Part shown: in pieces, positions 21,744 through 33,493 of the stretch | How the letters are laid out: every line of letters begins with the position of its first letter | Numbering within the stretch: the first letter of the stretch is position 1 | Source of the DNA: Solanum dulcamara | Lineage: Eukaryota > Streptophyta > Magnoliopsida > Solanales > Solanaceae | Length of the DNA: 64,000 nt | NCBI RefSeq assembly: GCF_947179165.1 | Contig: NC_077240.1 | Coordinates: 5,258,001-5,322,000 of the forward strand | Direction: 5' to 3' | Notes under the pieces: generated by a model | The model's database searches: none | What the model saw: only the letters and a program-made list of their open reading frames with translations | What the model was told of the DNA's origin: nothing | Made by a program: the position numbers and the translations under genes

Positions 21744-22787
21744 AATCATATCGACCTAGAAAAGGCTTATGACAAAGTCCCAAGAGAAATACTATGGACA
21801 TGTTTGGAGGCTAAAGGTGTACCTATGGCATACATTAGGGTGATCAAGGACATGTACGAGGGAGCCAAAACCAGGGTAAGGACAGTAGGAGAGGACTCAG
21901 AGCACTTCCCAGTAGTGATGGGGTTGCATCAAGGATCAGCTCTTAGTCCTTTTTTATTTGCCTTGGTGATAGATGGATTGACGCGACAAATTCAAGGTGC
22001 GGTGCCATGGTGTATGCTTTTCGCGGATGACATAGTCCTGATCGATGAGACTCGCCGCGGAGTTAACGCTAAGCTGGAGGATTGGAGACATACCTTGGAG
22101 TCTAAAGGGTTTAAGTTGAGTAGGACAAAGACAGAGTACTTAGAGTGCAAGTTCAGTGAGACACCTCAGGAGGTTGACGTTGAAGTTAGGCTTGGTGCTC
22201 AGGCCATCCAAAAGAGAAGTAGTTGCAAGTATCTTGGGTCTATCATGCAAGGCAGCGGGGAGATTGATGATGATGTCACACATCGTATTGGGGTAGGGTG
22301 GATAAAATGGAGGATCGCTTCAGGAGTGCTATGTGACAAGAATGTGCCACCAAAACTTAAGGGCAAGTTCTACAAAGTGGTGGTTAGACCGGCTATGCTG
22401 TATGGGGCGGAGTGTTGGCCAGTTAAGACTTCTCACATTCAAAAGATAAAAGTTGCTGAGATGAGAATGCTGAGATGGATGTGTGGGCATACCAGGAGCG
22501 ACAAGATTAGAAATGAGGCTATTCGGGACAAGGTAGGAGTGGCCTCGGTGGAAGACAAGATGCGGGAAATGCGACTGAGATGGTATGGACATGTGAAGAG
22601 GAGAGACACAGATGCCCCAGTGCGGAGGTGTGAGAGGCTGGCCATGGATGGTTACAGAAGAGGTAGGGGTAGGCCGAAGAAGTATTGGGGAGAGGTGATT
22701 AGACAGGACATGGCGCAGTTACAGCTTACGGAGGACATGACCTTAGATAGGAGGGTGTGGAGGACCCACATTAGGGTAGAATGCTAG
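21744..22787 (+). pseudogene. LINE reverse transcriptase C-terminal part
   Basis: An open frame of about 345 codons contains the reverse transcriptase motifs [17 protein letters not shown] and the catalytic [11 protein letters not shown], then KTEYLEC and the C-terminal domain with [23 protein letters not shown] and [14 protein letters not shown]. The N-terminal endonuclease and the first RT motifs are missing, so it is not an independent gene even though this part has no internal stop. The clean frame points to a fairly recent insertion. Confidence 0.85.
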
Positions 22788-23199
22788 TTCATAGTCTCGT
22801 TATTCTTCTCTATTCATAGGTGTAGTAGTGCATTACGATCTCTTGCACTTTGACTTCTGGTTTCTGTTATTTCTGTTATTATTTATTGCTTTCTATGCTT
22901 TGATTACTCTATTTTACCTGTGACGCTTTCATTATTTATTTAATCGTTATTTGTTATTTGTATTTATTTATTTGTATTTATTTGTTATCTATTCGTTATT
23001 TGTTTGTTGTTTTTCTCATAAAGCTTTTAATTTTCTATTCTTATCTAACATTTTTTATGCATTTATGCTTTTACTGAGCCGAGGGTCTCCAGGAAACAGC
23101 CGTCCTACCTTGGTTGGAGTAAGGTCTGCGTACATTCTACCCTCTCCAGACCCCATGTTGTGGGATTTCACTGGGTTGTTATTGTTGTTGTTGTATCCA
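21744..23199 (+). mobile_element. RTE-type LINE, 5'-truncated
   Basis: Starts abruptly inside the reverse transcriptase ([14 protein letters not shown] after a TAG at 21741), carries the rest of the coding region to 22787, and then a 3' UTR with the conserved block gagccgagggtct..aaacagccg, gtaaggtctgcgtac, ctccagaccccat and tttcactggg, ending in a TTG-rich tail at about 23180-23199. This 3' end is typical of Solanaceae RTE LINEs. The truncated 5' end is the usual result of incomplete reverse transcription. No clear target duplication was found. Confidence 0.85.
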
Positions 23200-24790
23200 T
23201 TAGGACAACTCTTTTTCCTATGTAAACCTTCTACATGAGCAACTTTGTGTCATGTGGCACTTATGTACCATGATGATGTGGAGGATCGTCACACTCTCCC
23301 CTACCTGATGTTGAGACGACCACGGCGCATTGCTGCTGCATAAACTCTTGGATCTTATCTTTGAATAGCCACAAGTCCCCATTTCTGTGTAGCTTCTTCC
23401 GATGATTTCCCCTTCCAATGGGCGTGGAAACGACAATGGTTTTTTATCTCTGTCTCTCTCAAAACTTGTAATGGTTTTCAAGAACATCGGCCCCTCCTTC
23501 TTGAGCCCCTTCACAAGCTGTATAGCTGAAAGTTGTGCTTGATTCTGCTTGTGTGGTATAGTTACTATAGGCAACATGCAAGCACCTTCTCGTTCCATGA
23601 CCAAGAGACATTGGAGGTAGGGGTCGATCATAGTATGACAATGTCTAAATAACTCTTGCCCTAGAACAATATCAAAGTTATCCATCGTAGTGGAGGTAAA
23701 GTTTGTCGTACCTTTCCAACTGCCCAATTTAACACCAACACCATTGGCTATGCCATGAGCTTTTTGAGGATCAACATTCACGGCCTTGATGCTAAAGTTA
23801 GTTGGAGCGAGCTTAAACTCGAGTCTCTTTGCTGTAGCCTCGATCACAAAATTATGAGTTGCTCCAGTGTCCACTAGTGCACGAATGGGCTTGTTGTTGA
23901 TGAAAAGGTCCACATATTGATTTCTATTCTCGTTAACTTGGTGAGTTGACTTTGTGATAGCTCCACATAGTCCAATTACACTTAATTGAGCTGTGACCGA
24001 ACTCTCTTCTTGTGCATGCTCCTTCTGTTCACGCACCATAGCGCTAAGACTTTTTAAGTCAGGACAATGATTGAAGCTGTGTGGCCCTTTGCATACGTAA
24101 CATCCCTTCCTCTCAGTCTGTGCTTTCTTTTCTGTATAGCTTTGATGACCAATTGATTTCTTGTTATCGAACTTGTGGGTATCTTGAGTCTTGTGGTGTT
24201 CTTGATATACTTTCTTGCTTTTACCATATTCTCCTCCACCCTTAGCAATGTCATCCTATGACTTATTGCCTCTGTCTTTTTCATACTTCTCATTCCTGAA
24301 TTCCAACAAATATTCAGCTTCCACTATGGCTTGGTCTACATCAGTGACTCATCGACGTTGCAACTCCTACTTTGACCAATTTTGCAACCCGTCCATAAAG
24401 TGAAACAACAAGTCATCGCTAGTGAGGTTGGGTATTTAGAGCATAAGGGTGGTGAACTCTTTGATATAATCGTATATGCTCTCTGTCTGCTTCAGCTCTC
24501 GAAGTCTACGTCTTACCTCGTAAAAGACATTATTTGGGAAGAATTGCCGCTTGAACTGATCCCATGTGCTAATTGTGTACAGACCTCTCAGCATCTGCCG
24601 ATTTTCGTTTCCACCATAGCATGGCAGTTTTTAACAAGTACAACACTGCGGTGTTGATCTTGGCATCATCATCTCTTACATTTCCATGTCGAAAATAGTT
24701 CTCCAAGTGCCAAAGAAAGTTCTCTACTTCTCGTGCATCACGAACCCCTTTGAAAACTAGTGGCTTGAACCCCTAAAGTAGTTAAAGGGT
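23200..24790 (-). pseudogene. Ty3/gypsy gag-protease relic
   Basis: On the minus strand, a gag-like region with several shifts (24780-24110; pieces such as FLWHLENYF and KINTAVLYLLKTAMLWW) is followed by a zinc knuckle CYVCKGPHSFNHC at about 24100-24062 and, in frame, by a retropepsin domain with the catalytic ALVDTGATHNFV and IVLGQELF (23218-24039). Order gag-knuckle-protease is Ty3/gypsy. Reverse transcriptase, integrase and one LTR are absent. The protein would not be made as a whole because the gag frame is broken. Confidence 0.75.
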
Positions 24791-25415
24791 CCCGTGCGGA
24801 CCGGTCCGGTTGAGGAAACATTCAACCCGAACCGCTCTCGGATCCGGATTGGTTAAAAAATCTTTTTTGTCAATTGTTAGTGATATACTCTTAATTTCTT
24901 AGGAATCATTTGATAGCTGGGTTGAATTATATGCATAATAATTATGCAATTATTAGTTAAGTGAGTATTAATTATTTCATCTTCTATCGCGCATAAGATA
25001 ATACATTATTTTTTTCATAATTTACACATGTATTAGTTATGCAAGTTTATAAACTGCAAATCAAACTCTGGTATAATTTTATATATGAATACCTTCATAG
25101 CTAGCTACTAAATATTGTATAATTTATACAAAAATTAGCACATGACTAAGTTATTTCTTTATTAGCTATCAAAATTATGATTAATTCAAAATAAAAGGCT
25201 GGCAGATTGGTTGTTTATGATACAACATTAATGCGAATATCGGATATTGATTGTTTATAATAAAGTATTAATGTGGATATCGAACATCGGGTGAAAAAAA
25301 AATCAAACCTCTTATATTCATTGGAAATTTCTATTATTAATGCGACGGATATCAGAGATCGGGAAAAAGAGAAGTCAGAGGAAAGATCGGGAAAAAGAGA
25401 AGTCAAACCTCTTGT
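24791..25415. other. Intergenic; GC-rich inverted motif and a short tandem repeat
   Basis: Bases 24790-24850 hold gtgcggaccggtccggttgagg and accgctctcggatccggattgg, similar in style to the ends of the MITE at 25416, so this may be a fragment of the same family. Bases 25357-25405 are a 28-bp tandem duplication (gatcgggaaaaagagaagtc repeated). The rest is AT-rich. Confidence 0.4.
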
Positions 25416-26051
25416 TAGGGGTGTACATGGACCGGGTTGGTTCGGATTTTTTACAAACCAAACCAAACCATTTGTGTCGGGTTATTAAATCTATAAACCA
25501 AACCAAACCAATAAAAATCGGGTTTTTCGATATCAATTTTTCTCGGATTTTTCGGGTTTTTTGGTTTTTTTGGGTTTCTCGGGTTTTTCATAGTATCTAA
25601 TAAAAAGCACAGAGCAGTACTTCTTAAAAAGAGTTCTAGTACAAAATATCAACATATAAGATGGAGGCAGAACACTGTTTGAAGTTTTAACTTTATAATA
25701 TAACTTTATAAGATGAGCTTTTTTGTATATTATTTAGATGAGCTTCTCAAATCCAAATCTAAATGTAAGAAAGAAAACAAAGATTATAAAAAAAAATTAA
25801 AAAATATTTATAAATTATATTTTAATAAATATTTTTATGTATAACATAATTTAAAAGTAGTATATCTATAATCGGGTTGGTTTGGGTTCGGTTTGACTTT
25901 TTTTAGTTAAAACCAAATCAACCCTATAATGGTCGGGTTTTTTTTCCAAACACCAAACCAAGTCAAACCAAACCACTAGTGGGGTTTTTTTTCCGGTTTG
26001 GTTCGGTTTGTCGGTTTGGTGCGGTTTATCGGTTTGCCCTGTACAGACCTA
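25416..26051. mobile_element. hAT-like MITE, 636 bp
   Basis: The left end taggggtgtacatgg and the right end, read on the other strand, taggtctgtacagggc are inverted. They are flanked by an 8-bp target duplication, cctcttgt at 25408-25415 and actcttgt at 26052-26059 (7 of 8). Subterminal regions are full of aaaccaaacc and ggtttggtt / tcggg motifs in both orientations, a known style for Solanaceae hAT MITEs. No ORF of note. Confidence 0.8.
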
Positions 26052-27310
26052 ACTCTTGTAGTTGGGAATGTCCCAATGCCAGCTGCTGGTTCCAATGACA
26101 CATTTTATAGTTGCTTTATTTTAATTTAACTAGAAAAAATTGGGATCTAACCTCAAAAGTACCTCTTTCTCGTCCTTTCATATTATGGCACTGAATTTCT
26201 TGCAAGTAAATTAGTACGTATTTCTCACAAGGTTTCACATCAAGTTTTCAGAGACAAAAGAAACGCTACTAGGTGATTTTTCTCCTCCTGAATTTTGACA
26301 AATAGAATTATCCATCGAGAGGTAACACATATGCATCAAATTAATGGATGCACAAGGTTGGTCCGAACTCCAAACATTTACGATTAATGAAATTTATTTT
26401 TTTCTAAAAAATCTATCGAAAACAAAATAATTAATAATAATATATCCTTAACATTAGGCGTTATATGAAATCCAAGTTAATTATTTGATGCTAAAGTTCA
26501 TTTAAATAGTTTTGAAACAAAACCAAATATATTAATGATTTTGAGTTCGAATTCAATTAGGTAAATTAAAAGTACAGTAAAAACTTTTTCTCTTTCATTT
26601 GAATAAGCACTCTAATGTTCTTTTTAGGGCAAACCAGTCTGCCAAACAATATTGTGAGTTCAACTTCTGACAAATATCTCGTTAGAGATTTTAATACTCC
26701 TAGTACTTAGTACTTTATTGTTTTAAAAAATAGAATATGATGTTGCATAACATTATTTTTTTCATGTTTAAATGAATTTGATATGGTTAAAAGTATAAGC
26801 AAACAAATAGCTAACGTTCACTTCATTTAATATATCCATCTTTTGTAATCAACAATGTTTTCACATTCACGTCTTTTTCTTCATTTAGTCAACAATAACA
26901 ACATATTCAGTGTAATAATATTAATAAATATTATTGATAAAAATGTAAAAATAGATGTGGCAAATACAATGCTTCTGCTTAAAATCACCCTATGTCACAA
27001 ACAGAGTGAAACAATGCCTAACTAGTTACTAAGTTTCTATCTTAATACACACCCTCCAAAACCTTTGGTTTTACCAGATAATTAAAGCAATTAATCTCCG
27101 TGTATCTGCTCTACTCTAACATTTGGTGACCAAAAAAAATTCCCAACAGTCATATGTGGGCTAATCAAACAAGAGGTTTTATTATCCATCAAATTTTCCA
27201 AAAAATAATGAAGAAAAAGAGCTAATGCAACGGATATCGGCAAAAAATAAATGAAATGGATACGGAAAAGATTAAAGAAACTAATGCAATGGATTTGGAA
27301 TGGATATTTA
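26052..27310. other. Intergenic, no gene seen
   Basis: AT-rich DNA. A short ORF near 27091-27324 on the minus strand has no domain and runs into the MITE at 27311. Confidence 0.4.
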
Positions 27311-27723
27311 CTTCCTCCCTTCATTTTTACTTATCACTGTTTGATATGACAATGCTCATTAAAAAAATAATTATTAATATAGGTATTTTATCATACTATT
27401 TCTATTAATTGATGTTTATATTGGGTCTTGGGAAATAATTTGGAGAATATTCCTTCCATATTAACTGAATTTCGGGATTTTTTTTCATTGTTCAAAGTTC
27501 AAGATGAATGTTTGAATTTTTTTTTTGTATTTGTCCTTTTCTTTAATGAAGTTTGATATTTTTTAGGAGATAAATTGTACTGCTTACAAAGTTATATTTA
27601 TGATTTCACACAGAACAATAACATGAAAAAAGATAATTGTTTTCTCTGATATGTCAAAAATGATAAATAAAAATAATAATTTATTTTAGAAATAAGTGAC
27701 AAGTAAAAGCAGAACCGAAGGAG
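27311..27723. mobile_element. Stowaway-like MITE
   Basis: The left end cttcctcccttcatttttacttatcac and the right end, on the other strand, ctccttcggttctgcttttacttgtcac are inverted repeats of about 28 bp, each next to TA (27309-27310 and 27724-27725). The ends and the TA target site are those of Stowaway elements. It has no coding capacity. Confidence 0.6.
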
Positions 27724-28252
27724 TAATACAAAAAAGAAAAAAGAAACTATGCAATGGTCTAAAAACGAATAGTATTTGGGTAATCCAGAAATAATTCTAA
27801 CAACAAAAGATTAAGGAAGGATTAATTACTTAATCAAATTTTGGGAGATATAGTGAAATTACAAGAAAGTCCAACTGATCGTGTCCGTATCCTGCGGCAT
27901 TATTCAGCAATCTCTTTCAGTCCGTTGCTGACATAAAAATGAACAATCGTTGCCTTGTTCTCGATCTCTTCGCCTTTTATCTCCATTTTCCTACCTTCTG
28001 CTTCTTTCCATAATCAAAATTTGCTTAAAAAATCTTCTTTTTTTTTTTTTCTTTTTCTTTCAGTAACCAAAACCCATATCTCGAAACAAGAAAATAAGTG
28101 TTTTTCGTATTTCTTTTGTATATACAAACAGTGCCATTTAAAACTTTGAGACCCACATGCAGATTATTCGTTTTGTATATTTCTTGTTCATTTTGTGCTC
28201 AGTCTTTGAGTTCAATAAGAGATTTCTGGGTTGTTTCTTGGATTTTGTTTTC
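27724..28252 (+). promoter_or_regulatory. Promoter-side and leader region of the FLOURY1-like gene
   Basis: Includes a CT-rich stretch at about 28030-28065 typical of plant 5' leaders. The reading frame of the gene is open upstream to 28157, but the 32 residues this would add are hydrophobic and look like leader. Exact promoter elements cannot be named. Confidence 0.35.
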
Positions 28253-29101
28253 ATGGATTGTGTTGAATCCCTGAAGCGTTTGAGTATGAATGCTGATTTG
28301 GGATTTGGGTTTCTGGTGATTGGGTGGTTTGGGCAACTGTATAAAGTTTTGGGGTTGTTCTTGTTGTTTGGTTTGGGATTGAGGGTCTTGCAATTTAGTT
28401 GGTACTTTTATGGAAAATCAGGTGAATTGAGAAATGGGTGTTGCTCCAAAATTGATTTTGATGGGAAGTGTAGTGCAAAGATGAAGTTTTGCAAGTCTGG
28501 GCTGTTAAAACTGTTGATGAATTCGAACTTAGAAGTGGGAAAAAATGAAACCAGAAATGGTGGTTTATTGGATAAAGTGAAATGTGTTTCAGATGAGGAA
28601 TTGGATGATGAAAGGGAGGAGTATGAACAAGAGTGTTACGATGAAGACAAAGTGTTTGATGTTTTGTCACTGAGAAAAATGGTTGAGCTTGAAAGGCACA
28701 GAGCAAATGCTGCTTGTTTGGAACTTGAAAAGGAGAGAATGGCTGCTGCTACAGCAGCTGAGGAGACAATGGCTATGATTTTGCGCTTACAGAATGAGAA
28801 GAGTTTAGTTGAAATGGAAGCAAATCAATATAAAAGGTTGGCTGAAGAGAAGCAACTCCATGACCAAGAAGTGATCCAATCATTACAATGGCTTGTACTT
28901 CAGCATGAATCAGAGAGAAGTATCTTGGAAGACCAACTCAAATCATGTAGTGAAAAGTTGAAGCCTTTTGGGAAAAGGGATTATGAAGGGGACCACTCAG
29001 AAGTAGCTGAGGAGAATCATAGTTCTCTCAACACCAATCTTGATGATGCTTTTCACAATACCCTCTTTAGTTCTCTTGACATGGATTTGTCAGCAGAGTA
29101 A
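28253..29101 (+). CDS. FLOURY1-like protein with GTD-binding (DUF593) domain
   Basis: Start taken at the Met of MDCVESLKRLSMNADLG, because relatives begin with a short head followed by a membrane segment; an upstream in-frame Met at 28157 would add 32 residues. The 282-aa protein has a hydrophobic stretch at about 17-50, a basic-Cys linker, an acidic stretch at 113-135 and then a coiled-coil GTD-binding domain at about 139-230 (LRKMVELERHRANAACLELE and QSLQWLVLQHES are diagnostic). Family members such as maize FLOURY1 and Arabidopsis myosin-binding proteins sit in endomembranes and bind zeins or myosin XI. A membrane-bound adaptor role is therefore inferred. The stop codon overlaps GAGTAAGT, which could also serve as a splice donor, so a different C-terminus is possible. 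One exon otherwise. Confidence 0.8.
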   Translation: MDCVESLKRLSMNADLGFGFLVIGWFGQLYKVLGLFLLFGLGLRVLQFSWYFYGKSGELRNGCCSKIDFDGKCSAKMKFCKSGLLKLLMNSNLEVGKNETRNGGLLDKVKCVSDEELDDEREEYEQECYDEDKVFDVLSLRKMVELERHRANAACLELEKERMAAATAAEETMAMILRLQNEKSLVEMEANQYKRLAEEKQLHDQEVIQSLQWLVLQHESERSILEDQLKSCSEKLKPFGKRDYEGDHSEVAEENHSSLNTNLDDAFHNTLFSSLDMDLSAE

Positions 29102-30109
29102 GTTTTTTTTATTACTTGGGAAAACACTAAATACTGTAGATTTGCCTCCCTTCATTGCAGACCAGGAACTTTTTGGTATTGAGATAGTGCATCAACTTGT
29201 CCAGCTATAACCAACATCAAGAAATGGTCCATACACTGTGACTTGCCCTATGATTGTTCTTAAACAGTTTTACTTGAATCTCTAGCCACTAATTGGTTCT
29301 TGAACAGTTCAAGGTAGAGTGACAGAAACCAGCTCCTCCTTGTGTAGTGGAATGATGTTCAATTTTTACTTGTAAATATAATGATAGTATTAATATAGCA
29401 ACTCAATTCTTATCAAGAAATAAACTTTTATCTTTTGCTTTTTCTAAGTGTTACATGAATAATGTTAACAAGATTTTACTGTTCCTTGCAAGTATATCTA
29501 GATTGCTGATAAAGTTGTCAATGATAGCCCAATAATCTAAGGATCAGCAAGCCCCAGAAGTAGGTCATTTTGGAATGTGTCTGTTCATCAGCTTGTCACC
29601 GTCTCTTGCATGCTCTGAGACTCATTTTTTTAAATCATTTTGTATTAATTATATTGTATCAGATGAGTACATGGAGTACCCACCATAAAAGGATGAGCAT
29701 AGATAATATTTCACAAGATGTACCCCATTAATGAGTAAAGATCCCCCTTCTGATAAAATTTTGAAATATCAAAAATGGATCTTAGGCTTTTTTCACAATA
29801 GAAGACAGATTCTCCCTTCATTGTTTGGCATTATTTCCTTTTCTCTTTATGTTCGTAACTTGTAATTCTGGCAACCTGATCGTTTACGCAAGGTAGATTT
29901 GTAAAAAGAAATGAAAATAAAAAGAAATGGATGTTTCATCCAACCGAAGTGATGTTCCACGTTAATCAGGTCAATTAGTTTCAACTTTTTAGAGAATTAA
30001 TACTGAACAAGACAAAAACTATGGAATAACAATTTGGAGAACAAAGCAACGGCTAAACAGGCATCAATGTTCCCATGTTATCATTGAGTCTAACATTTAA
30101 CAAAGTTTA
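29102..30109. other. Intergenic, 3' ends of convergent genes
   Basis: Holds the 3' UTR of the FLOURY1-like gene and that of the minus-strand PsbP gene. No coding region recognised. Confidence 0.45.
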
Positions 30110-33100
30110 TCAAGCTGCAATCTTATTTGCTCTGAAGGAATTCATAATTGCACGAATGTCACTTTCCTCTTGGACAAACACCTTTTCAGGTGTTTGTATT
30201 CTCAATTCATATAAACAGTTGTTTTCCACTCCGAGGACTGAAAGGTATCGCCTGTCCCATTCCAGACGAGCAACTCGATCTTGTGGCATTATAGCCAGTT
30301 CATTATTGTTTGCGTAAGACTTGATATTCACCTACTCATGACAAATACTGATATAAGAATCAAGAAGAAATGCAATACAAATCAACAAAGACAAATAAGC
30401 TTTAACTGGGAGCTATTCTCCCAGAAAAAGGCGTGACACTACTTATATATAGTATGTTAAGAAAGACAACAGCTCCTTCCCACGGCCAAGGCTGGACAGT
30501 TGGAACGTGAGCAACATCATATGGGGTCCAACATTGGGTAAACTAAGAATAGGGAAGAGTATGACTCTGATACCATGAAAAAGTAATAGACCTTGCGCCT
30601 AACTCGAGAGTCAACCTAAAAGCTAGCTCATTAGGTGAGGATCACCCAAAACCATACAAGGAAACCAACTCATATCCTCCACCAATGTGGAACACACTAA
30701 CATAGTACGAACAACATTATGTACTAAGAAAGCTAAATAATCATATATGTTTAGACACCTTTATCATCAGAAACCAAAAGATCCCTAGACCATTCATAAC
30801 TAGAAAAATGCAGATATTTTACCTCAACATCATAATACAGCTTCCCATCATCAGCTACCCTTGACGAAGTAGAAAGAACACTTGATTCGCGTCTGACACC
30901 AAGTCTAGTGGACATAAATTCAGTCAAATATTGTCTAAGGACTCCCTTTCCAGCTTCTTCTGGTGGACCCAAATCTTTTACACTTTTGTACTTAGAGGAT
31001 GAAGGAGATGATATCTCCACTGAGAGATTTTCATCTAAAACAAGAGGATCCCTGAAAAATATGTCAGCACCAGCACCACGCACTTGAATCCAGTTTCGAG
31101 GATACATAAACGAATAGCCATCAAAGGTATCAATATATTCCCTGAACTCAACAGATTGAGCATATGCAACTTTGGGCAATTCATAATTTGAGAGCACAAA
31201 ACTGGAGAATATCAGGGCCATAGCCTTTCTCCTTGGAACTGCAAAATCTTTTTTCTGATTATATATCGGAAACTCTAGTGAGAAACTGTGTAATAATTGC
31301 TTATTACCAAAGGTCTATCAGACAATGTATAGTGACAGACTATGAAACACATAGTGCCAATGGTTTGTGTTCATTCATGTACTCCGCAGGGTAGAAAAAC
31401 TGAAACAACCACTGCAGATCTTTGTCAATTACAGTGAACCACAAATAGTGTTGATTACTCTTCAAATACTCACAAAATTTTATAGTTCACTTTTTACATT
31501 TTTGTTTAAATCAGTAAAGAACATATTATGATAGCTTTTACCCTAGTCATATGATTACTTTGAAAAGTCAGTCAAAAACAATTAATTACTTCAAACTGAC
31601 AGCTGCAAAATGTAATTTACTATTAGTTCTAATCATAATTATGTATCAATCAATAGCTGAAGATCAAAAAATTAAAAGGAAACATGGGAAGAAACCTCGA
31701 GAACAACTGAATTTTCTTCTTTCTTCATATCTGCCTTCTTCAAAGAATGCTGCTCCGTTAACTTTCTTCCTATTGGAGCTGATTTCGCCAATACTGCCCC
31801 TATAATTGTTAGACAATATGAGAAGAAGTTTTACCAAAAGTTATTTGATTTTAACTTGTACATCCAAGAACCAAAAGCAAAGTTGCAACTGAAATGGACA
31901 TCAAGAAGTCGTGGACTTGGGGCTCAAAAATCTCTAACTGGAGATCCATATAGAAGCCAATTACAATCAGCAAACACAGCCCTAAGACTTACATTAGTAT
32001 AATTAGGAGATGTAAAGCTTAGACCTCGTGGCTTGTGGGCAATACCTCAGACTTAAGCAGATATCCTGTTAACCACAGAGCCCCAGAGGAATAGGGAAGG
32101 AAGAAATGTCAATCTCAGCTTACTAGTAATTGGATTACAGACCAATTCTCCAAAGAATTCTAGAATCTAGACACCAAATATTAGCAGCAATGCTCGTAAT
32201 CCAAAATTTCCCATACAGTTAATGGAATTTCAAGGTCAGAAGCAAAATATACAAGTTCCTAGTTGGTTCACATTAACAAGTACTCCATTAAAACTTAGCA
32301 ACTTTGCCTTAATAAGGAACTCAGCAACTTCGGAATCAAAAACCCCACTCCAGTAGGCATCCTAGGAGTCAGTTTTTGAGTGTTCATAATCAGGTATTGC
32401 AGAAAGCAGAAAGGAACCAGTCAATTAGCGTTGCACATATGAGATGAAACACAATCTCTTTGTCAGTCTAGACAGAAGTTCCATCCATAAAGGAATTTCG
32501 TGAGATCAGATTGTCATGTAACTGATTTCTTCTGCTTCTAATGCTTTAAGAAGCTTATTAGCTCATAACCAAGACACAAACTAAGTTGTCATTACACTAC
32601 ATTAAGTAGTTCCTTTTCATGATTAGATAAAATGTTGTTTACCAAACAGAGGAGAGCCCTGTATACAAGGAGTATATAACTTTAGGTTCTATACTTGAAT
32701 GTAGTCTCTCAAAAACTCATCCAAACTTACCACTTGTATATCCATTTATTCCATGAATAAGCACCGTTAATATTCTGAATTTGGGAAAACATAGGGACTC
32801 CATTAAAATTTCTATCACCTCCCTACCAAATCATCCAAACGACTAGTCGGTGAGGGAAACACCTCCCTGTCCTCCCTTCAGTGACGGAGCCACATGTGTA
32901 GCTAGGTAAATTTTTGTTTTTTTAATTGTATAAGTATTATATATTGACACCACTTGGCTTCTTCGTCAATTTACTTCTTTATATTTTGACAGTCTTAAAT
33001 GAAAATTTTGGCTCTGCACTATCTTCTTCAAAACACCCCCGCAAAAAAAAAACCAGAAAAAACAACTACATTCCTAATTAATTGCTTAATGGACTCATCG

Positions 33101-33265
33101 AAAATAAAGATGCAAAGCAGTAAAAAAAAAATGTAAGTTCAAAATGAAATTTCTAGTACCTGTGGCTACGATGGCGTGGCGATGAGAAGAAGAGTTGGGG
33201 CGAGTTGAAATGGATGGAATGCCAAAGCCAACACCGTATATGTTGGAAGCCTGAAGAACTCTCAT
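30110..33265 (-). CDS. PPD2: Chloroplast PsbP-domain protein, PPD2-like (3 exons)
   Basis: Rebuilt on the minus strand from exons 33265-33160 (106 nt), 31238-30823 (416 nt) and 30331-30110 (222 nt). Splice junctions are CACAG/GTACTA..TTTTGCAG/TTCC and GTTGAG/GTAAAA..GAGTAG/GTGAAT, with phases that add up to 247 aa. Residues 1-35 are a Ser-rich transit peptide. RRK at 38-40 before a hydrophobic stretch and AYAQ at 60-63 look like a twin-arginine lumen signal. The PsbP domain covers about 65-247, with GYSFMYPRNWIQVRG, FFRDPLVLDENLSVEISSP, VADDGKLYYDVEV and RVARLEWDRRYL. PsbP-family proteins sit in the thylakoid lumen and assist photosystem II or NDH complex assembly; PPD2 itself has no firm role. 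The symbol is by resemblance. The 1.9-kb first intron and the second intron contain transposon pieces. No defects seen. Confidence 0.87.
30440..30720 (-). repeat. LTR/primer-site fragment inside a PPD2-like intron
   Basis: On the minus strand the text tttcATGGTATCAGAGTCAT (30565-30580) matches the 3' end of initiator Met tRNA used as primer by copia and TRIM elements. It is preceded by an LTR-like stretch with ctaatgagctagcttttaggt and ggatatgagttgg. It lies wholly within the second intron of the PPD2-like gene. No coding part. Confidence 0.5.
32879..33020. mobile_element. Small hAT-type MITE in intron 1
   Basis: The left end cagtgacggagccac and the right end, on the other strand, agtgcagagccaaaa, are inverted. 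It belongs to the ggcggagcca MITE group also seen at 47300. A target duplication is not convincing. It sits in the first intron of the PPD2-like gene. Confidence 0.45.
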
Positions 33266-33451
33266 GGTGGAAGAAAAGGGTAGATTTTTCCTGTTTCGTA
33301 AACAGATAAAGATCCAAGTTTTGAAAGTGACGAAACTTTTGAGGGAGGTGAGGCTGTAGAAGATAATCAGAATTCTGCCCAATCCACACACTACATTTTG
33401 CCACGCTTTTAAATACTCTTTATTTTGGAAACCAATTTTTATTTCGTTTTA

Positions 33452-33493
<42 letters not shown>

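Noticed and set aside
22329..22645. Minus-strand ORFs of 68 and 87 codons
   Set aside because: They are shadows of the LINE reverse transcriptase on the other strand.
28157..28252. Longer start for the FLOURY1-like protein
   Set aside because: The extra 32 residues are a hydrophobic run from T-rich leader DNA, and relatives start near the MDCVESLK position.
32010..32085. A tRNA-like stretch in the first PPD2-like intron (minus strand, ggctctgtggttaacaggatat)
   Set aside because: No B-box of the GGTTCGAATCC type and no convincing cloverleaf could be drawn.
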